Source: Falsibacillus pallidus (GTDB lineage: Bacteria; Bacillota; Bacilli; Bacillales; DSM-25281). Taken from it: a stretch of DNA of 64,000 nucleotides. The notes under the pieces are model-generated. The model was not told the origin of the DNA and ran no database searches. It saw only the letters and a list, made by a program, of their open reading frames with translations. Within the stretch, counting starts at the first letter, position 1. Each line of letters begins with the position of its first letter. Below, one piece after another: positions 18,155-27,330 of the stretch. The translations under genes and the position numbers were made by a program. The stretch covers positions 33,046 to 97,045 of the forward strand of contig NZ_QQAY01000011.1 of NCBI RefSeq assembly GCF_003350505.1, read 5' to 3'.

Positions 18155-18188
18155 ATTGGCATTGTTTAAGCAATGCCAATCTTTTTTG
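18155..18188 (+). terminator. Terminator of XRE gene
   Basis: ATTGGCATTG and CAATGCCAAT form a perfect 10-bp stem with a 6-nt loop, followed by CTTTTTT. Confidence 0.85.
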
Positions 18189-18384
18189 ATTTACATAATA
18201 TAAATATTTACATTTCAACTCTTTGACTTTTAAACAAAATGTTAATAAAAATGTAATCCTAAATGATCGTGAGCGTTTTACATAATACACTGACTGTAGG
18301 AACTGAACATTGTGGTAGAAAGGAAAATTTTATATAAACGGTTATATGCCAATAAAGTTTATTGAAATACATAAACAAAAAATA

Positions 18385-18579
18385 TCAACTCTTTTTATCT
18401 TCTTTTTTTAAAAGATCATTACTAACTAAATTGAGTGATTTACCAAAATCGTAGGGTTGATAATATACAATATGATCGCATTTAAAGCACTGTACATCAC
18501 ACAATCTTGGCTCAAAATTTTTAGAATCATGAATCTTAATAACTTCTTGAATTCCTCCACATTTAGGACAAAACAACAT
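18385..18579 (-). CDS. Small zinc-ribbon protein
   Basis: The 64-residue protein has CPKCGG at residues 4-9 and CFKC around 31-34, a two-knuckle zinc ribbon. Its role is unknown. It lies 28 bp downstream of the PLD-type endonuclease gene on the same strand and may belong to the same transcript. Confidence 0.65.
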   Translation of the reverse strand: MLFCPKCGGIQEVIKIHDSKNFEPRLCDVQCFKCDHIVYYQPYDFGKSLNLVSNDLLKKEDKKS

Positions 18580-18607
18580 GCTTAATCCTCCTAACTAACA
18601 ACTGAGT

Positions 18608-19564
18608 TTAAACGCTGAAATCCAAATAGTACGTTTCATTATCCATTTTAAAAATTCTTACACTATCACGACCATAATGATGTAAATCTTCTAATGTAAT
18701 AAATGCTCCGTCCCCTAATCCCAATCTCCTTCGGAAATAAGCACCCATGATACTGTTGCTATTACTTGTGTGTATCCCTTTTCGATTTTGTTGTGCCATT
18801 ACACAAATTAAATTTTCTCCGTCATCTGTAATGACTAAAAACCGTTCTGCTAAGGGTGGGAAAAAAGTAGGATTAGCATTATGGAAAGATAGCGGTACGG
18901 ATAAATATGCCTGATTATGATTTCTTCCTTGCCTTTGCCCCCAGTTTAGTCCCGAACGTGCTGGAACTTGGCCAGTGCTTCTATCTATTAAAGAAAGATC
19001 AACATAATTCATAAAAGTATTTGTAGGTGTACTTAATATATCAACTGTCATATGTTCATGAGAAGTAGTAAGTTTTACACTACCTGGTAACGCCCTATAG
19101 AATCTTACTTGTTCCTCTACATTTGGACTGTCGCAACTAATACTGTTTAAGTCAGAAAAAACATCATTTATATTAGGAAATGTAGATTCTACTAAGATTT
19201 CTCGCAGATTCCAAAAACCATTTTGCGTGAAGTTAGCTGATCCTATAAATACTTTATCTGCCAAGATAGCATCTTTCCAGTGATATACTTTGCGATGATT
19301 ACCAGGGCTAACAACTTGATAAAAAATTTCTAAACGACCAGGAAATTGATTCATTAAACCTTTAAATGCCTGATGATTCCATATAGCTAAACCATCTGTT
19401 GACACCATTCCAATAGTAATTTCTAACTGTATTTCACTATAAACTTCTAATACATGTTGGACAAATATTGGACTTACATATCCAGATAATACCCTCAAAT
19501 GACGATACCCTTGATTGTAAGGTATTGATAAAACCTGTTCTTCTAAATTGTGTAATAAATACAA
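18608..19564 (-). CDS. PLD-family restriction endonuclease (NgoFVII type)
   Basis: The 318-residue protein has one phospholipase D nuclease motif: H110 and K112 (HRKVYHW) followed by IGSANFTQNG. This is the catalytic arrangement of the NgoFVII/BfiI group, which cut DNA without metal as dimers. The C-terminal half is probably the DNA-recognition domain. The start is TTG after AAAGGTGGGG. It lies on the opposite strand to the second endonuclease, about 1 kb from it. In known systems of this type the partner is a C5 methyltransferase, which is present at 22242. Confidence 0.8.
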   Translation of the reverse strand: MYLLHNLEEQVLSIPYNQGYRHLRVLSGYVSPIFVQHVLEVYSEIQLEITIGMVSTDGLAIWNHQAFKGLMNQFPGRLEIFYQVVSPGNHRKVYHWKDAILADKVFIGSANFTQNGFWNLREILVESTFPNINDVFSDLNSISCDSPNVEEQVRFYRALPGSVKLTTSHEHMTVDILSTPTNTFMNYVDLSLIDRSTGQVPARSGLNWGQRQGRNHNQAYLSVPLSFHNANPTFFPPLAERFLVITDDGENLICVMAQQNRKGIHTSNSNSIMGAYFRRRLGLGDGAFITLEDLHHYGRDSVRIFKMDNETYYLDFSV

Positions 19565-19756
19565 AAAACCCCCACCTTTACTACTAAGAAAGTATCATAT
19601 ACTGGGACAGTTATCAGTATAATTTCCGATAGAAAAAAATAAAAAACACCCAATAGATTTCATCAATTAACTTATTTACAGTATTTAAGCAGCTCGATAA
19701 GGATGAATCTAACTTCCTCTACCATTAATAAGTCCATTTAATTCAAGCAATAAAAG

Positions 19757-19790
19757 AAAGAAACCACTGTTATAGCAGAGGTTTCTTTTT
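19757..19790. terminator. Hairpin with T-run in 1-kb gap
   Basis: AAAGAAACC and GGTTTCTTT flank a 14-nt loop and TT follows, making a terminator-like structure on the plus strand. The rest of 19565-20558 has no clear gene apart from the weak small frame at 19875-19994. Confidence 0.6.
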
Positions 19791-19874
19791 ACGGTGTTCT
19801 ACTGTTTTTAATTCATTATAGAACTAAATAAATTTAATTGACCGTCTCCAAAGCTATAACCTTACTATTACCAA

Positions 19875-19994
19875 TCAACGTCTTTTTTCTAATTTGTCTA
19901 TTTCCCTGTCTATTTTCTCTAAAATTTTCTTGAAACCCATGTCTACGACAACCGTTCGAGGTTCTTTGGTTTTTCGCTTTAATGTCCTCTTCAT
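19875..19994 (-). CDS. Possible 39-residue protein
   Basis: The frame reads MKRTLKRKTKEPRTVVVDMG, then a lysine/glutamate-rich helix ending LEKRR. The composition looks protein-like, but there is no clear ribosome binding site. It could be a small transfer-associated gene or the end of a decayed one. Confidence 0.25.
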   Translation of the reverse strand: MKRTLKRKTKEPRTVVVDMGFKKILEKIDREIDKLEKRR

Positions 19995-20558
19995 TATGTT
20001 AATAACCTGATAATTTTGTTTGATAACTTAATTAGTCTTCTTGTGGATGGGAATGTTCCTACAGTGGTAATTTTTTTACGCTTCAAATTATCCCCCTTCT
20101 TTCTATGCCTCATTTGAAGTAAAGAATGAGCATCAGACGCTTTCTTTGATTGCAAATGATGATTTATACAAAGTCGTCTTAACTCATGTTAGGAAAGTAA
20201 AACTTATCATTTTAATTGCTGTGTGAAAAAAATCATTCCTAATCTATTTAGTTAAATTAAAATTATACATTTAAACGAACTGTTGTTGGGAATTACATTT
20301 AATCGAAGTTGTTAAGAAAACTATATCAAAAGCCACCCTTGAATTGTTATTAGCGGAATCATTCGGGTGGCTTAGCTCGGTACTGATTTCCAAAAAAGGA
20401 AACAGTAAATTAATTATACCTTTTTCCAATTGAATAATCACTAAGATACAAGTTGCCTTCAATTACGAAAAAAATCTTTTTACTACTAATGCATATCCAT
20501 ATATTTCAAAAACTGTTAAAATAATATTGTCTATAGTACACATGTCAGGGGAAAAAAT

Positions 20559-22115
20559 ATGATAAATAATTGGCAAGTTCCCAGAAATAAAAGGAAATTG
20601 TACCCTGTTGTTGATGTTCTTTCACTTTTTAACTTACAAACGATAGGCGATGATTGGAGAGGAAACTTGCATCGCCAATTAGATTTTGAGAGTGAATTAG
20701 AAAGATTTGGGTTAAAAAGACCGGGAGAACGGCGGGACAGGCGTGCTGGTGGTGCAAGAACTTATGAGTCATGGCTATTCAATTTGGGTTTAATTTTTAA
20801 AGAGCAAGACAATGATGTGGTACGGACTACTTTAGCGGGAGAAGCACTTCTTGCTGGTCAACCTCCAGTACCTATTATTACAAATCAACTAATGAAGCTC
20901 CAATATCCATCACCTTATTCAATAAGAAGTAGGGTTAATATTAACCCTCGTTTCCGAATTAGACCTTTTCGATTCTTGTTAAGACTACTTGTAGACCAAC
21001 AGATTCAAACTCTTAATAAAGCCGAGATAGGTCGCTTTGTCATAACCGAGGGAGAAAATGAATCAACAACTTGTTTCCAACATGTTAAACAAAGGATTCT
21101 TAATTTCCGTAACCTTGGAGATGCAATTCTTCATGCTAACTTCGAAGAGTTATACCAAAGTAGTACAACAGGAGTGAGGACGAGGGAAAGCACTATATCT
21201 TATTTAGAGGACATAGGAAATACTTTAATAAATTATTTGGAATATACACAATTGGTTAGAAGAAATGAAAGGGGACATATATATATCCCTGCTGAAAGTA
21301 TTGCAACTGTTGAAACTATATTAAATGATGGATCTGGCCTTCGTGCTTTTAATCCAAACGAACCTTTTGGAATACAGCGATTTCAGAGAGCCTTTGGGTT
21401 AGCACCAGGTCAAAATAGAGACAATCGAAATTTTGGAGGTCAGACTATAACGGACACCTTGTATAGAGAGAGACGTGTACGTAGTCATTTACTTCATATT
21501 GCCGGGACAAGACCAATTTCTCACTTTAATGTAAGATTAATAAACGAAATTTCTGATTCCACTGGCTATTCAAATCACCAAGTTGAAGATGCTTTGGCAA
21601 ACTTCAGGCCTGATACCTTTTCGCACTTTGAGGCAAGTTATTTAAACATGGCTTTAAGTGGGACAGAACTGGCTGCTGATTTTGAAATTGCTACCGGTGG
21701 GATATTTGAAGAGTTAGGTTTTGATTCGGAACATGTCGGAAACCAACCTTTGCATCCAGATGTTTTTGTGCGATCGCCATTGAATTTTTCAGGAATTATT
21801 GATACTAAGGCATACAGACAATATACTATATCTAATGACCATAGGAACAGAATGATTAATAATTATATTCCAACATATCAAAACGGTAATAACCTTGAAT
21901 TTTTCATGTATGTTGCTGATGGATTTGGGACAAATATAGACACCCAGGTTCAAGATATTGCAACAAGAACTAATGTAAATGGAAGTGTTATAACTGCCCA
22001 AAATATGATAAGGTTATTACAACGGCATTCCTCTAATCCACTTGATCATAATAGACTGCGAATGCTTTTTACTCAGAATTCAATAATAAGATTATCGGAT
22101 ATCAACTCTCTGTGA
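20559..22115 (+). CDS. AlwI/BstNBI-family type IIS restriction endonuclease
   Basis: The 518-residue protein follows the plan of the AlwI and N.BstNBI family. It has an N-terminal NWQVPRN block, then RTYESWLFNLGLIF, LTTLAGEALL-like (RTTLAGEALL), LMKLQYPSPY and an INPRFRIRPFRFLLRLL segment, each of which has a counterpart in N.BstNBI. The C-terminal cleavage domain shows GNQPLHPDVFV...GIIDTKAY (about 405-430), a PD-(D/E)XK-like site. The start ATG follows AGGGGAA. It is transcribed together with the methyltransferase 126 bp downstream, though a terminator-like hairpin lies between. Confidence 0.78.
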   Translation: MINNWQVPRNKRKLYPVVDVLSLFNLQTIGDDWRGNLHRQLDFESELERFGLKRPGERRDRRAGGARTYESWLFNLGLIFKEQDNDVVRTTLAGEALLAGQPPVPIITNQLMKLQYPSPYSIRSRVNINPRFRIRPFRFLLRLLVDQQIQTLNKAEIGRFVITEGENESTTCFQHVKQRILNFRNLGDAILHANFEELYQSSTTGVRTRESTISYLEDIGNTLINYLEYTQLVRRNERGHIYIPAESIATVETILNDGSGLRAFNPNEPFGIQRFQRAFGLAPGQNRDNRNFGGQTITDTLYRERRVRSHLLHIAGTRPISHFNVRLINEISDSTGYSNHQVEDALANFRPDTFSHFEASYLNMALSGTELAADFEIATGGIFEELGFDSEHVGNQPLHPDVFVRSPLNFSGIIDTKAYRQYTISNDHRNRMINNYIPTYQNGNNLEFFMYVADGFGTNIDTQVQDIATRTNVNGSVITAQNMIRLLQRHSSNPLDHNRLRMLFTQNSIIRLSDINSL

Positions 22116-22135
22116 TTTCACAGGGAGTCTTTTTC
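22105..22135 (+). terminator. Terminator overlapping endonuclease stop
   Basis: ACTCTCTGTG and CACAGGGAGT form a stem with a 5-nt loop, followed by CTTTTT. The TGA stop lies in the left arm and loop. TATAAT at 22194-22199 suggests that the methyltransferase has its own promoter. Confidence 0.75.
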
Positions 22136-22241
22136 ACATTAGTAAGACAAGGTAAGGCAATACTTGTTATTCCCAAAGATTTAGGAAATGGTGTATAATC
22201 ATAGCTAACCGAACAAAAGTACGTATATGGAGTTGACATAA

Positions 22242-23414
22242 ATGATATTTAGAAAAGGAGAGCTTTTTTGTGGGCCAGGTGGCCTAACGCTGGGTGCTAA
22301 AATGGCACAAGTGGAAAAAGACGGAGAAGTATTTAAAGTCGAACATGCTTGGGCTAATGACTATGATGAATGGACATGTGAGACCTTTCGTCATAATATT
22401 TGTCCAGACAACCCTACTTCTGTTATTTGTGAAGATGTACGTAAATTGGATATAGAGAGTCTACCGCCAATTGATGCCTTTGCTTTTGGTTTTCCTTGCA
22501 ATGATTTTAGTATTGTTGGGGAATCGAAGGGCTTAGAAGGAGAATATGGGCCACTATACTCTTATGGCATCAAAGTTCTAAAGCATCATCAGCCTAAATG
22601 GTTTATTGCAGAAAATGTAGGTGGGTTAGAATCTGCTAATGAAGGGAAAGCATTCATAAAAATTCTACAAGAGATGGAGAAGGTTGGATATAATATCACA
22701 CCTCACCTTTATAAGTTTGAGGAATATGGTGTTCCCCAGGCACGTCATAGGATAATTATTGTAGGGATTCATAAAGACTTTGGATGGTCTTTTAAAGTCC
22801 CTAAAGCAACAACTAAAGATCCTATGACTCAAAAAACATCCCGTCAGGCAATTGAAGAACCACCAATTCCCGAAAAAGCATATAACCATGATTTTACTGC
22901 TCACCAAAGTAAGGTTATTGAAATGTTAAACCATATTCCACAAGGGGAAAATGCCTGGTATGAAGGTATTCCAGAACACCTTAGATTAAATGTCAAGGGT
23001 GCAAGGATGTCTAATATTTATAAACGATTAAATCCTAAATTACCGTCTTATACAGTTACAGGGTCAGGGGGAGGCGGTACGCATATGTACCACTACGACC
23101 AACCAAGGGCATTAACTAACCGTGAAAGAGCAAGACTGCAAACATTCCCTGACTGGTTTGAATTTCTGGGTGGAAAAGAAATAGTCAGAAAACAAGTTGG
23201 TATGGCAGTTCCGCCAGATGGGGCTAAAGTGATTATTGAAGCCATTTTAAATTCTTTTGCAGGAATTCCTTATGAAACTGAATCATCTAAATGGGAAGAT
23301 GAATTAAAAGAAATGCTTGAAACAGGACAAAAAAAGAAAAAGAAAAAACAAAAAAAGACGAATGAAGATGAAAGTGTTTCTGATAGTAAAAAGCAGATAT
23401 CATCTACTATTTAA
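22242..23414 (+). CDS. C5-cytosine DNA methyltransferase
   Basis: The enzyme transfers a methyl group from SAM to cytosine C5 and protects host DNA. The 390 residues carry motif I (GELFCGPGGLTLG), motif IV with the catalytic cysteine in FGFPCNDFS (PCN in place of the usual PCQ), motif VI (AENVGGL), motif VIII (QARHRIIIVG), a target-recognition region, motif IX (LTNRERARLQTFP) and motif X (VGMAVPP). The C-terminus is an unusual lysine-rich tail (QKKKKKKQKKT) ending in serines. It is flanked by two endonuclease genes upstream and vsr downstream. Confidence 0.95.
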   Translation: MIFRKGELFCGPGGLTLGAKMAQVEKDGEVFKVEHAWANDYDEWTCETFRHNICPDNPTSVICEDVRKLDIESLPPIDAFAFGFPCNDFSIVGESKGLEGEYGPLYSYGIKVLKHHQPKWFIAENVGGLESANEGKAFIKILQEMEKVGYNITPHLYKFEEYGVPQARHRIIIVGIHKDFGWSFKVPKATTKDPMTQKTSRQAIEEPPIPEKAYNHDFTAHQSKVIEMLNHIPQGENAWYEGIPEHLRLNVKGARMSNIYKRLNPKLPSYTVTGSGGGGTHMYHYDQPRALTNRERARLQTFPDWFEFLGGKEIVRKQVGMAVPPDGAKVIIEAILNSFAGIPYETESSKWEDELKEMLETGQKKKKKKQKKTNEDESVSDSKKQISSTI

Positions 23415-23423
23415 TACAATTTA

Positions 23424-23451
23424 CCTTGACTTATTAAGTCAGGGTTTTTTT
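23424..23451 (+). terminator. Terminator of methyltransferase gene
   Basis: CCTTGACTT pairs with AAGTCAGGG (one G-T pair) around a 3-nt loop and is followed by seven T residues. It overlaps the 3' end of the convergent vsr gene. Confidence 0.8.
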
Positions 23452-23871
23452 ATTCTCTTTATCTTTAGCCTGATTGATAAAATTTGCTATATCATTGATT
23501 ACTGCATTGATATCTTGCTTTATTTCATGTTCCCATATTCTTTTAATGTTCCAACCATTCTTTACGTAAAACTCACTTACTTCTTTATCTCGTTGTTGAT
23601 TTCTTAGCAATTTTTTTCCCCAGTATTCCGTATTGGTTTTGGGACTATTGCTGTGAATTGGGCAGACATGCCAAAAACAAGAATCAATAAATATAACCGT
23701 CTTATATTTTTTTATAGATATGTCAGGTTTCCCATATAGGTCATTTGCGTTTTTCCTGAATCGATACCCTTTTTTCCATAACTCCTTTGTAAGTCTATTC
23801 TCCAATTTCGATTGCGATTTAATTGCTTTCATTGTTTTACTTCTATTTTCTTTAGACATATTATCGGTCAT
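23434..23871 (-). CDS. vsr: Very short patch repair endonuclease
   Basis: Vsr nicks DNA at T:G mismatches that arise by deamination of 5-methylcytosine, limiting mutation caused by the C5 methyltransferase. The 145-residue product has the N-terminal signature MSKENRSKTMKAIKSQ, GKPDISIKKYKTVIFIDSCFWHVCP (catalytic aspartate in PDI, and FWHxCP) and a long basic helix. The gene is convergent with the methyltransferase, its natural partner. Confidence 0.95.
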   Translation of the reverse strand: MTDNMSKENRSKTMKAIKSQSKLENRLTKELWKKGYRFRKNANDLYGKPDISIKKYKTVIFIDSCFWHVCPIHSNSPKTNTEYWGKKLLRNQQRDKEVSEFYVKNGWNIKRIWEHEIKQDINAVINDIANFINQAKDKENKKTLT

Positions 23872-24137
23872 AAATGAACCTCCTTGTTGTTAAATATGTA
23901 CCCTATAATGGTTGCTTAACCTTTCATATATACATTTTTACAAAATTAAATTTTTATAGACTACCCTTGTTTCAGACAAGTAGTTAATGAGTAAGTTGTC
24001 AGCAGCGGCAATTGTTAAAAGCAACTTAGTAGCAATTACTAAAATTCTGCGTGTATTTTAGGAGGTGTTTATTGGTTTGAAAAACAAATGTTTCTATGAT
24101 AGGATTTAAATTAACAACTTAAAAATAATAAAACTCA

Positions 24138-24235
24138 AACTCTTGAACATAGTTTGAATAAAAAAAAACCTTTTTAAAAATTGACTTTAGTCAAAGAGGC
24201 GTTTTTTATTCACTATGGTCAAGAGTTTTTTTGTT
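24138..24235 (+). promoter_or_regulatory. Nested hairpins ahead of 24247 gene
   Basis: AACTCTTGA (24138-24146) and ATAGT (24149-24153) pair with ACTAT (24212-24216) and TCAAGAGTT (24219-24227), followed by a T-run that ends 11 bp before the start codon. An inner palindrome TTGACTTTAGTCAA (24181-24194) precedes TTTTTT at about 24202. Both look like intrinsic terminators in a leader. The rest of 23872-24137 shows nothing else. Confidence 0.5.
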
Positions 24236-24246
24236 GAAAGGAAAGA

Positions 24247-25053
24247 TTGATGATGGAAATGATGAAGAACTTAGATGATTTACTAAATAGCAGTCATGTC
24301 CTTCGTCTTTATGGGCTACCGAGGAATTATCAGTTGATAAACCGCTTGGATCAAGAGTACAAGGTAATAGCACAATTCATACTCCAATACGCAAATTACA
24401 AGACTCTTATATGGGGAAACCTAAAAGTCGATATTGAAGAGATAGCAAAAACTGTATATGGGAGTAAAAGGGGAAGGGATTGTGGGCAGATTAATAGAAT
24501 ACTTGAAGGGTATAGAAGACGTTTATTTAGCTATAAGAGTATTACTGGTTTCAGTCAGGAAGAGTTTGAAAAATTCTCTTATTTCCATTATGGGTTTGGA
24601 ATTATTGAAGAAGTATACTGTAATTATCATATAAGTGGTTATCCTTTCGCAGAAATTTATCTTAATGAATACTTTAGGGATGCTATACTCCTTGATAAAA
24701 TTATCGCTTACTATGGTTCCCATTCGCTGGGATTACTACCACATTCAGAAATAGTCCTATGCGAATTGTTTAGAGAAAGATTGAAAATCGGGGTTAGGAA
24801 AATAAGTAGAATATTCGAGTTTAAATGGAAGGAATTTAGATTCAATCCCCTGCAACATGACTTAAATTTTGAAGTTGCAAAAGAATATTTGCAACATCTT
24901 CATAATGAAAATATTATTATTGATTTAGTAAAAGTGGATGATGAAGCTAAGATCTTAACAGTTGAATTTAAAAATTTATCCCCAATGGAACTAACCTTTT
25001 TTGGAGTAGAGGAAAACGATACATTCTTCCGAAAAATAAATCTGACTCCTTAG
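24247..25053 (+). CDS. Hypothetical 268-residue protein
   Basis: I do not recognise this protein. It may start at the ATG at 24250 or 24256, since three methionines lie close together after GAAAGGAAAGATTG. It contains a possible DNA-binding segment (about 62-95: VDIEEIAKTVYGSKRGRDCGQINRILEGYRRR), after which aromatic residues are frequent. It might be an element accessory or regulatory protein. Its codon use is A/T-rich like its neighbours. Confidence 0.7.
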   Translation: MMMEMMKNLDDLLNSSHVLRLYGLPRNYQLINRLDQEYKVIAQFILQYANYKTLIWGNLKVDIEEIAKTVYGSKRGRDCGQINRILEGYRRRLFSYKSITGFSQEEFEKFSYFHYGFGIIEEVYCNYHISGYPFAEIYLNEYFRDAILLDKIIAYYGSHSLGLLPHSEIVLCELFRERLKIGVRKISRIFEFKWKEFRFNPLQHDLNFEVAKEYLQHLHNENIIIDLVKVDDEAKILTVEFKNLSPMELTFFGVEENDTFFRKINLTP

Positions 25054-25151
25054 TTGACTTATACGTTGGTATTACAAGCCAGTTTGATAAGAAATAATAA
25101 ATTAAATAAAAATAGCATTTTAAGTGCAAAAACTACCTAATTTCCTTTATT

Positions 25152-25215
25152 TAGTAAAAATTGTTTATAGACAAAACTCTTTATAGTAAAATTGTAATAT
25201 AAGTAAAATTTTACT
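25152..25215 (+). promoter_or_regulatory. AGTAAAA repeats upstream of darT
   Basis: AGTAAAATTTTACT (25202-25215) is a perfect 14-bp palindrome ending 22 bp before the darT start. Related half-sites TAGTAAAAATTG (25152-25163) and TAGTAAAATTG (25184-25194) lie upstream, about 20-30 bp apart. The arrangement suggests repressor binding over the promoter, as expected for toxin-antitoxin autoregulation. Confidence 0.45.
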
Positions 25216-25236
25216 ATTAAGGAGCGGTTAGTTTTC

Positions 25237-25854
25237 ATGCAAAATGCTGTAAATCATAAAGAAATAAAATATTTAGTACATTTTACACGCATTGAAAATG
25301 TTGTTAGCATATTTAATAAAGGGCTTATACCAGTGGATCTATTACGAAGAACTGGAATAGGATTTTCCCATAATGATAATTATAGATTTGATAATTGTAA
25401 GGATGCTAATTGTATGTCTATTGGTTTTCCTAATTATAGAATGTTTTTTAGGTACAGAAATCACAATCCAGGAAGTGATTGGGTTGTTTTAGGAATAAAA
25501 AAGGAAATCCTATGGGAAAAGGACTGTGCATTTTGTGTAGAGAATGCTGCCAGTAATAATGTTACCTCTATTCCATTAGAAAAGCGAAAAGGTGTTGAGG
25601 CATTTAAACGTCTTTATGAAGAATACCCAGGAAAACCATCAAGGGAAATTTTAGGAATACATGCTTCTTTACCTACCCACCCACAAGCAGAGGTACTGGT
25701 TTTTGATGTAATTGAACCAAAATACATATGGGGAGTAGCATTTGAAAATAACGATAAGAAGAATAAATATGCATCACTCATTCCACCCAACATTAATAAA
25801 CAAGTAATGGGAGAATTATTTAGTTATAGAGTGGACTATGAATATTGGAGATGA
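25237..25854 (+). CDS. darT: DarT-type DNA ADP-ribosyltransferase toxin
   Basis: DarT toxins use NAD+ to ADP-ribosylate bases in single-stranded DNA and so block replication. The 205-residue protein has the family's N-terminal YLVHFTRIENVVSIFNKGLIP, the NY-R segment (about 49-70), MFFRYRNH, WVVLGIKKEIL, ENAASNN and the late QAEVLVFDVIEP with the candidate catalytic glutamate E152. AAGGAGCGG precedes the ATG. The antitoxin-like gene follows 13 bp later. The NADAR partner suggests the DarT1 subgroup, which modifies guanine, rather than DarT2 with its macrodomain DarG partner. Confidence 0.88.
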   Translation: MQNAVNHKEIKYLVHFTRIENVVSIFNKGLIPVDLLRRTGIGFSHNDNYRFDNCKDANCMSIGFPNYRMFFRYRNHNPGSDWVVLGIKKEILWEKDCAFCVENAASNNVTSIPLEKRKGVEAFKRLYEEYPGKPSREILGIHASLPTHPQAEVLVFDVIEPKYIWGVAFENNDKKNKYASLIPPNINKQVMGELFSYRVDYEYWR

Positions 25855-25867
25855 ATAAGGAGGAATC

Positions 25868-26611
25868 ATGGCTGAGAGACCTGTTTTTGTTTGTAGTTCG
25901 TTAGACAAAGGTTTGGTTCAAGTGAAAGATGTATCATTTGAGTGGTTCCCTGGATTTTCTGTTAAACAAAAGCAGAAGTCTTTGGAATCTCTTCACAAAA
26001 GTTTTAAAGTGATTTCTCCATCGTCTAAGGTTTTGGAAATATCAAGTAAATCTGATGAACCTTTGGGTATATCATTAAGTGCATTCAATTTGATGATTAA
26101 AACAAAAAACGACTTAGAATTTAGTGTTGAAACGGCATTTCAAGCCAGTAAGGTTTTTGACAATGGTGGCCCATTTTTAGATTTGTATGAAAAAACATCA
26201 AGAGAAGCAAAAAAGGATCCGAGATTGAAATGCAGTGGAAGGTTACTCTACTTTCAGTTTTTCGGTAGGAGATGGGATCTTGAACCAAAAACTTTTTTCT
26301 ATGATTGGTTATATATAAACGCTTTATCACTTAATAAGGAATTAAGTGAACAAGTAACTCAGTATGATGCTTTTACTGACATTGAATTTAATCCCAAAGT
26401 ATCTATTAATTGTCAAGCGAGATCAGCTGCTCTGTATGTCTCTTTGTATAACACAGGGGTTTTAACTGATGCATTGTCTTCAATTGATCAATTTAAAGAA
26501 ATAGTTTTTGGACAACAAATTACTAAAAAGGCCGAAAGAAAGACCAAAAAAGATATAACAGAGACAGAGGAACATGAGCAATTAAGTATTTTTGACCAAG
26601 GGTTTAAATAA
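25868..26611 (+). CDS. NADAR-type antitoxin of DarT
   Basis: The 247-residue protein corresponds to the DarT1-associated NADAR antitoxins, which remove ADP-ribose from DNA. Recognisable parts are PVFVCSSLDKGLVQVKDVSFEWFPGFS at the N-terminus, PLGISLSAFNLMI, FSVETAFQASKVF and GGPFLDLYEKTSREAKKDPRL. A charged tail ends LSIFDQGFK. It begins after AAGGAGGAATC and only 13 bp after darT, so the two are one operon. The call rests on the pairing and on my memory of the family. Confidence 0.75.
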   Translation: MAERPVFVCSSLDKGLVQVKDVSFEWFPGFSVKQKQKSLESLHKSFKVISPSSKVLEISSKSDEPLGISLSAFNLMIKTKNDLEFSVETAFQASKVFDNGGPFLDLYEKTSREAKKDPRLKCSGRLLYFQFFGRRWDLEPKTFFYDWLYINALSLNKELSEQVTQYDAFTDIEFNPKVSINCQARSAALYVSLYNTGVLTDALSSIDQFKEIVFGQQITKKAERKTKKDITETEEHEQLSIFDQGFK

Positions 26612-26669
26612 ATGTGGGATAACAAATAGTAGAAGGTAACAAGTGAATTAGAGAAAACAAAGGTATTAT

Positions 26670-26708
26670 TTGAAGGTAAAGGGAATATTCTTTACCTTCA
26701 ATTTTTTT
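26670..26708 (+). terminator. Terminator of darT operon
   Basis: TTGAAGGTAAAG and CTTTACCTTCAA form a long stem with a short loop, followed by TTTTTTT. Confidence 0.88.
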
Positions 26709-26809
26709 ACGCTTAAATTATACTCAGTTATTTTTCTTCAGGCACTTTTCATCATTATTAGATAAGTCCCATATACTTATTAGAGAAATAATAAGGGGGC
26801 AAATGAGAG

Positions 26810-27286
26810 ATGGAACATATAATCTGGCATTTTCCTAAACCACTGCATGAAAAGAGAAAATTAAGTGAGCTGGAGGAACAAAAATTGTTTTATCGACTGG
26901 CACAGGATTTTACCTCCATGCTTGATAGAGAGGTAATCATTAATAATCATATCCCTATAGACTTCAATAAAAGGGTTACTTATATTTATTATAAGTCAGT
27001 GGGATTTCAACTCACTATTGCTTTAAAAAGAGATTGGGAGTTAAATCATCATGAGTGTGATCAGGCGAATTTGAAAATTTGTTTTTTTATGGTGGAGCCT
27101 AAAAATATTGGAATTGGAAGTAGGATAATAAAACATTTTATAAAAGAAGTTGCAACCACTAATTTTCAATACATTACCTTAGATACAAGGGATGAGGATG
27201 GAAGACGGTTTTGGAAAAGACTTGGATTTTCCCCAAAGGGGGATTTAAAAGACCAAATAGATTGGTATTTAAAACTACCAAAGTAA
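26810..27286 (+). CDS. GNAT-like N-acetyltransferase
   Basis: The 158-residue protein has a GNAT core: FFMVEPKNIGIGSRIIKHFIKEV (acetyl-CoA pyrophosphate loop, Q/R-x-x-G-x-G/A variant NIGIGS) and FWKRLGFSPKGD near the end. AAGGGGG lies about 10 nt before the ATG. The substrate is unknown. It is the last gene before the right att-like site. Confidence 0.7.
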   Translation: MEHIIWHFPKPLHEKRKLSELEEQKLFYRLAQDFTSMLDREVIINNHIPIDFNKRVTYIYYKSVGFQLTIALKRDWELNHHECDQANLKICFFMVEPKNIGIGSRIIKHFIKEVATTNFQYITLDTRDEDGRRFWKRLGFSPKGDLKDQIDWYLKLPK

Positions 27287-27330
27287 ATATTGGATTAAAG
27301 GGGACTTCCCTGTAACATTAAACAAAAGAT

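Noticed and set aside
20271..20462. 63-codon minus-strand frame
   Set aside because: There is no ribosome binding site and the composition resembles random A/T-rich DNA.
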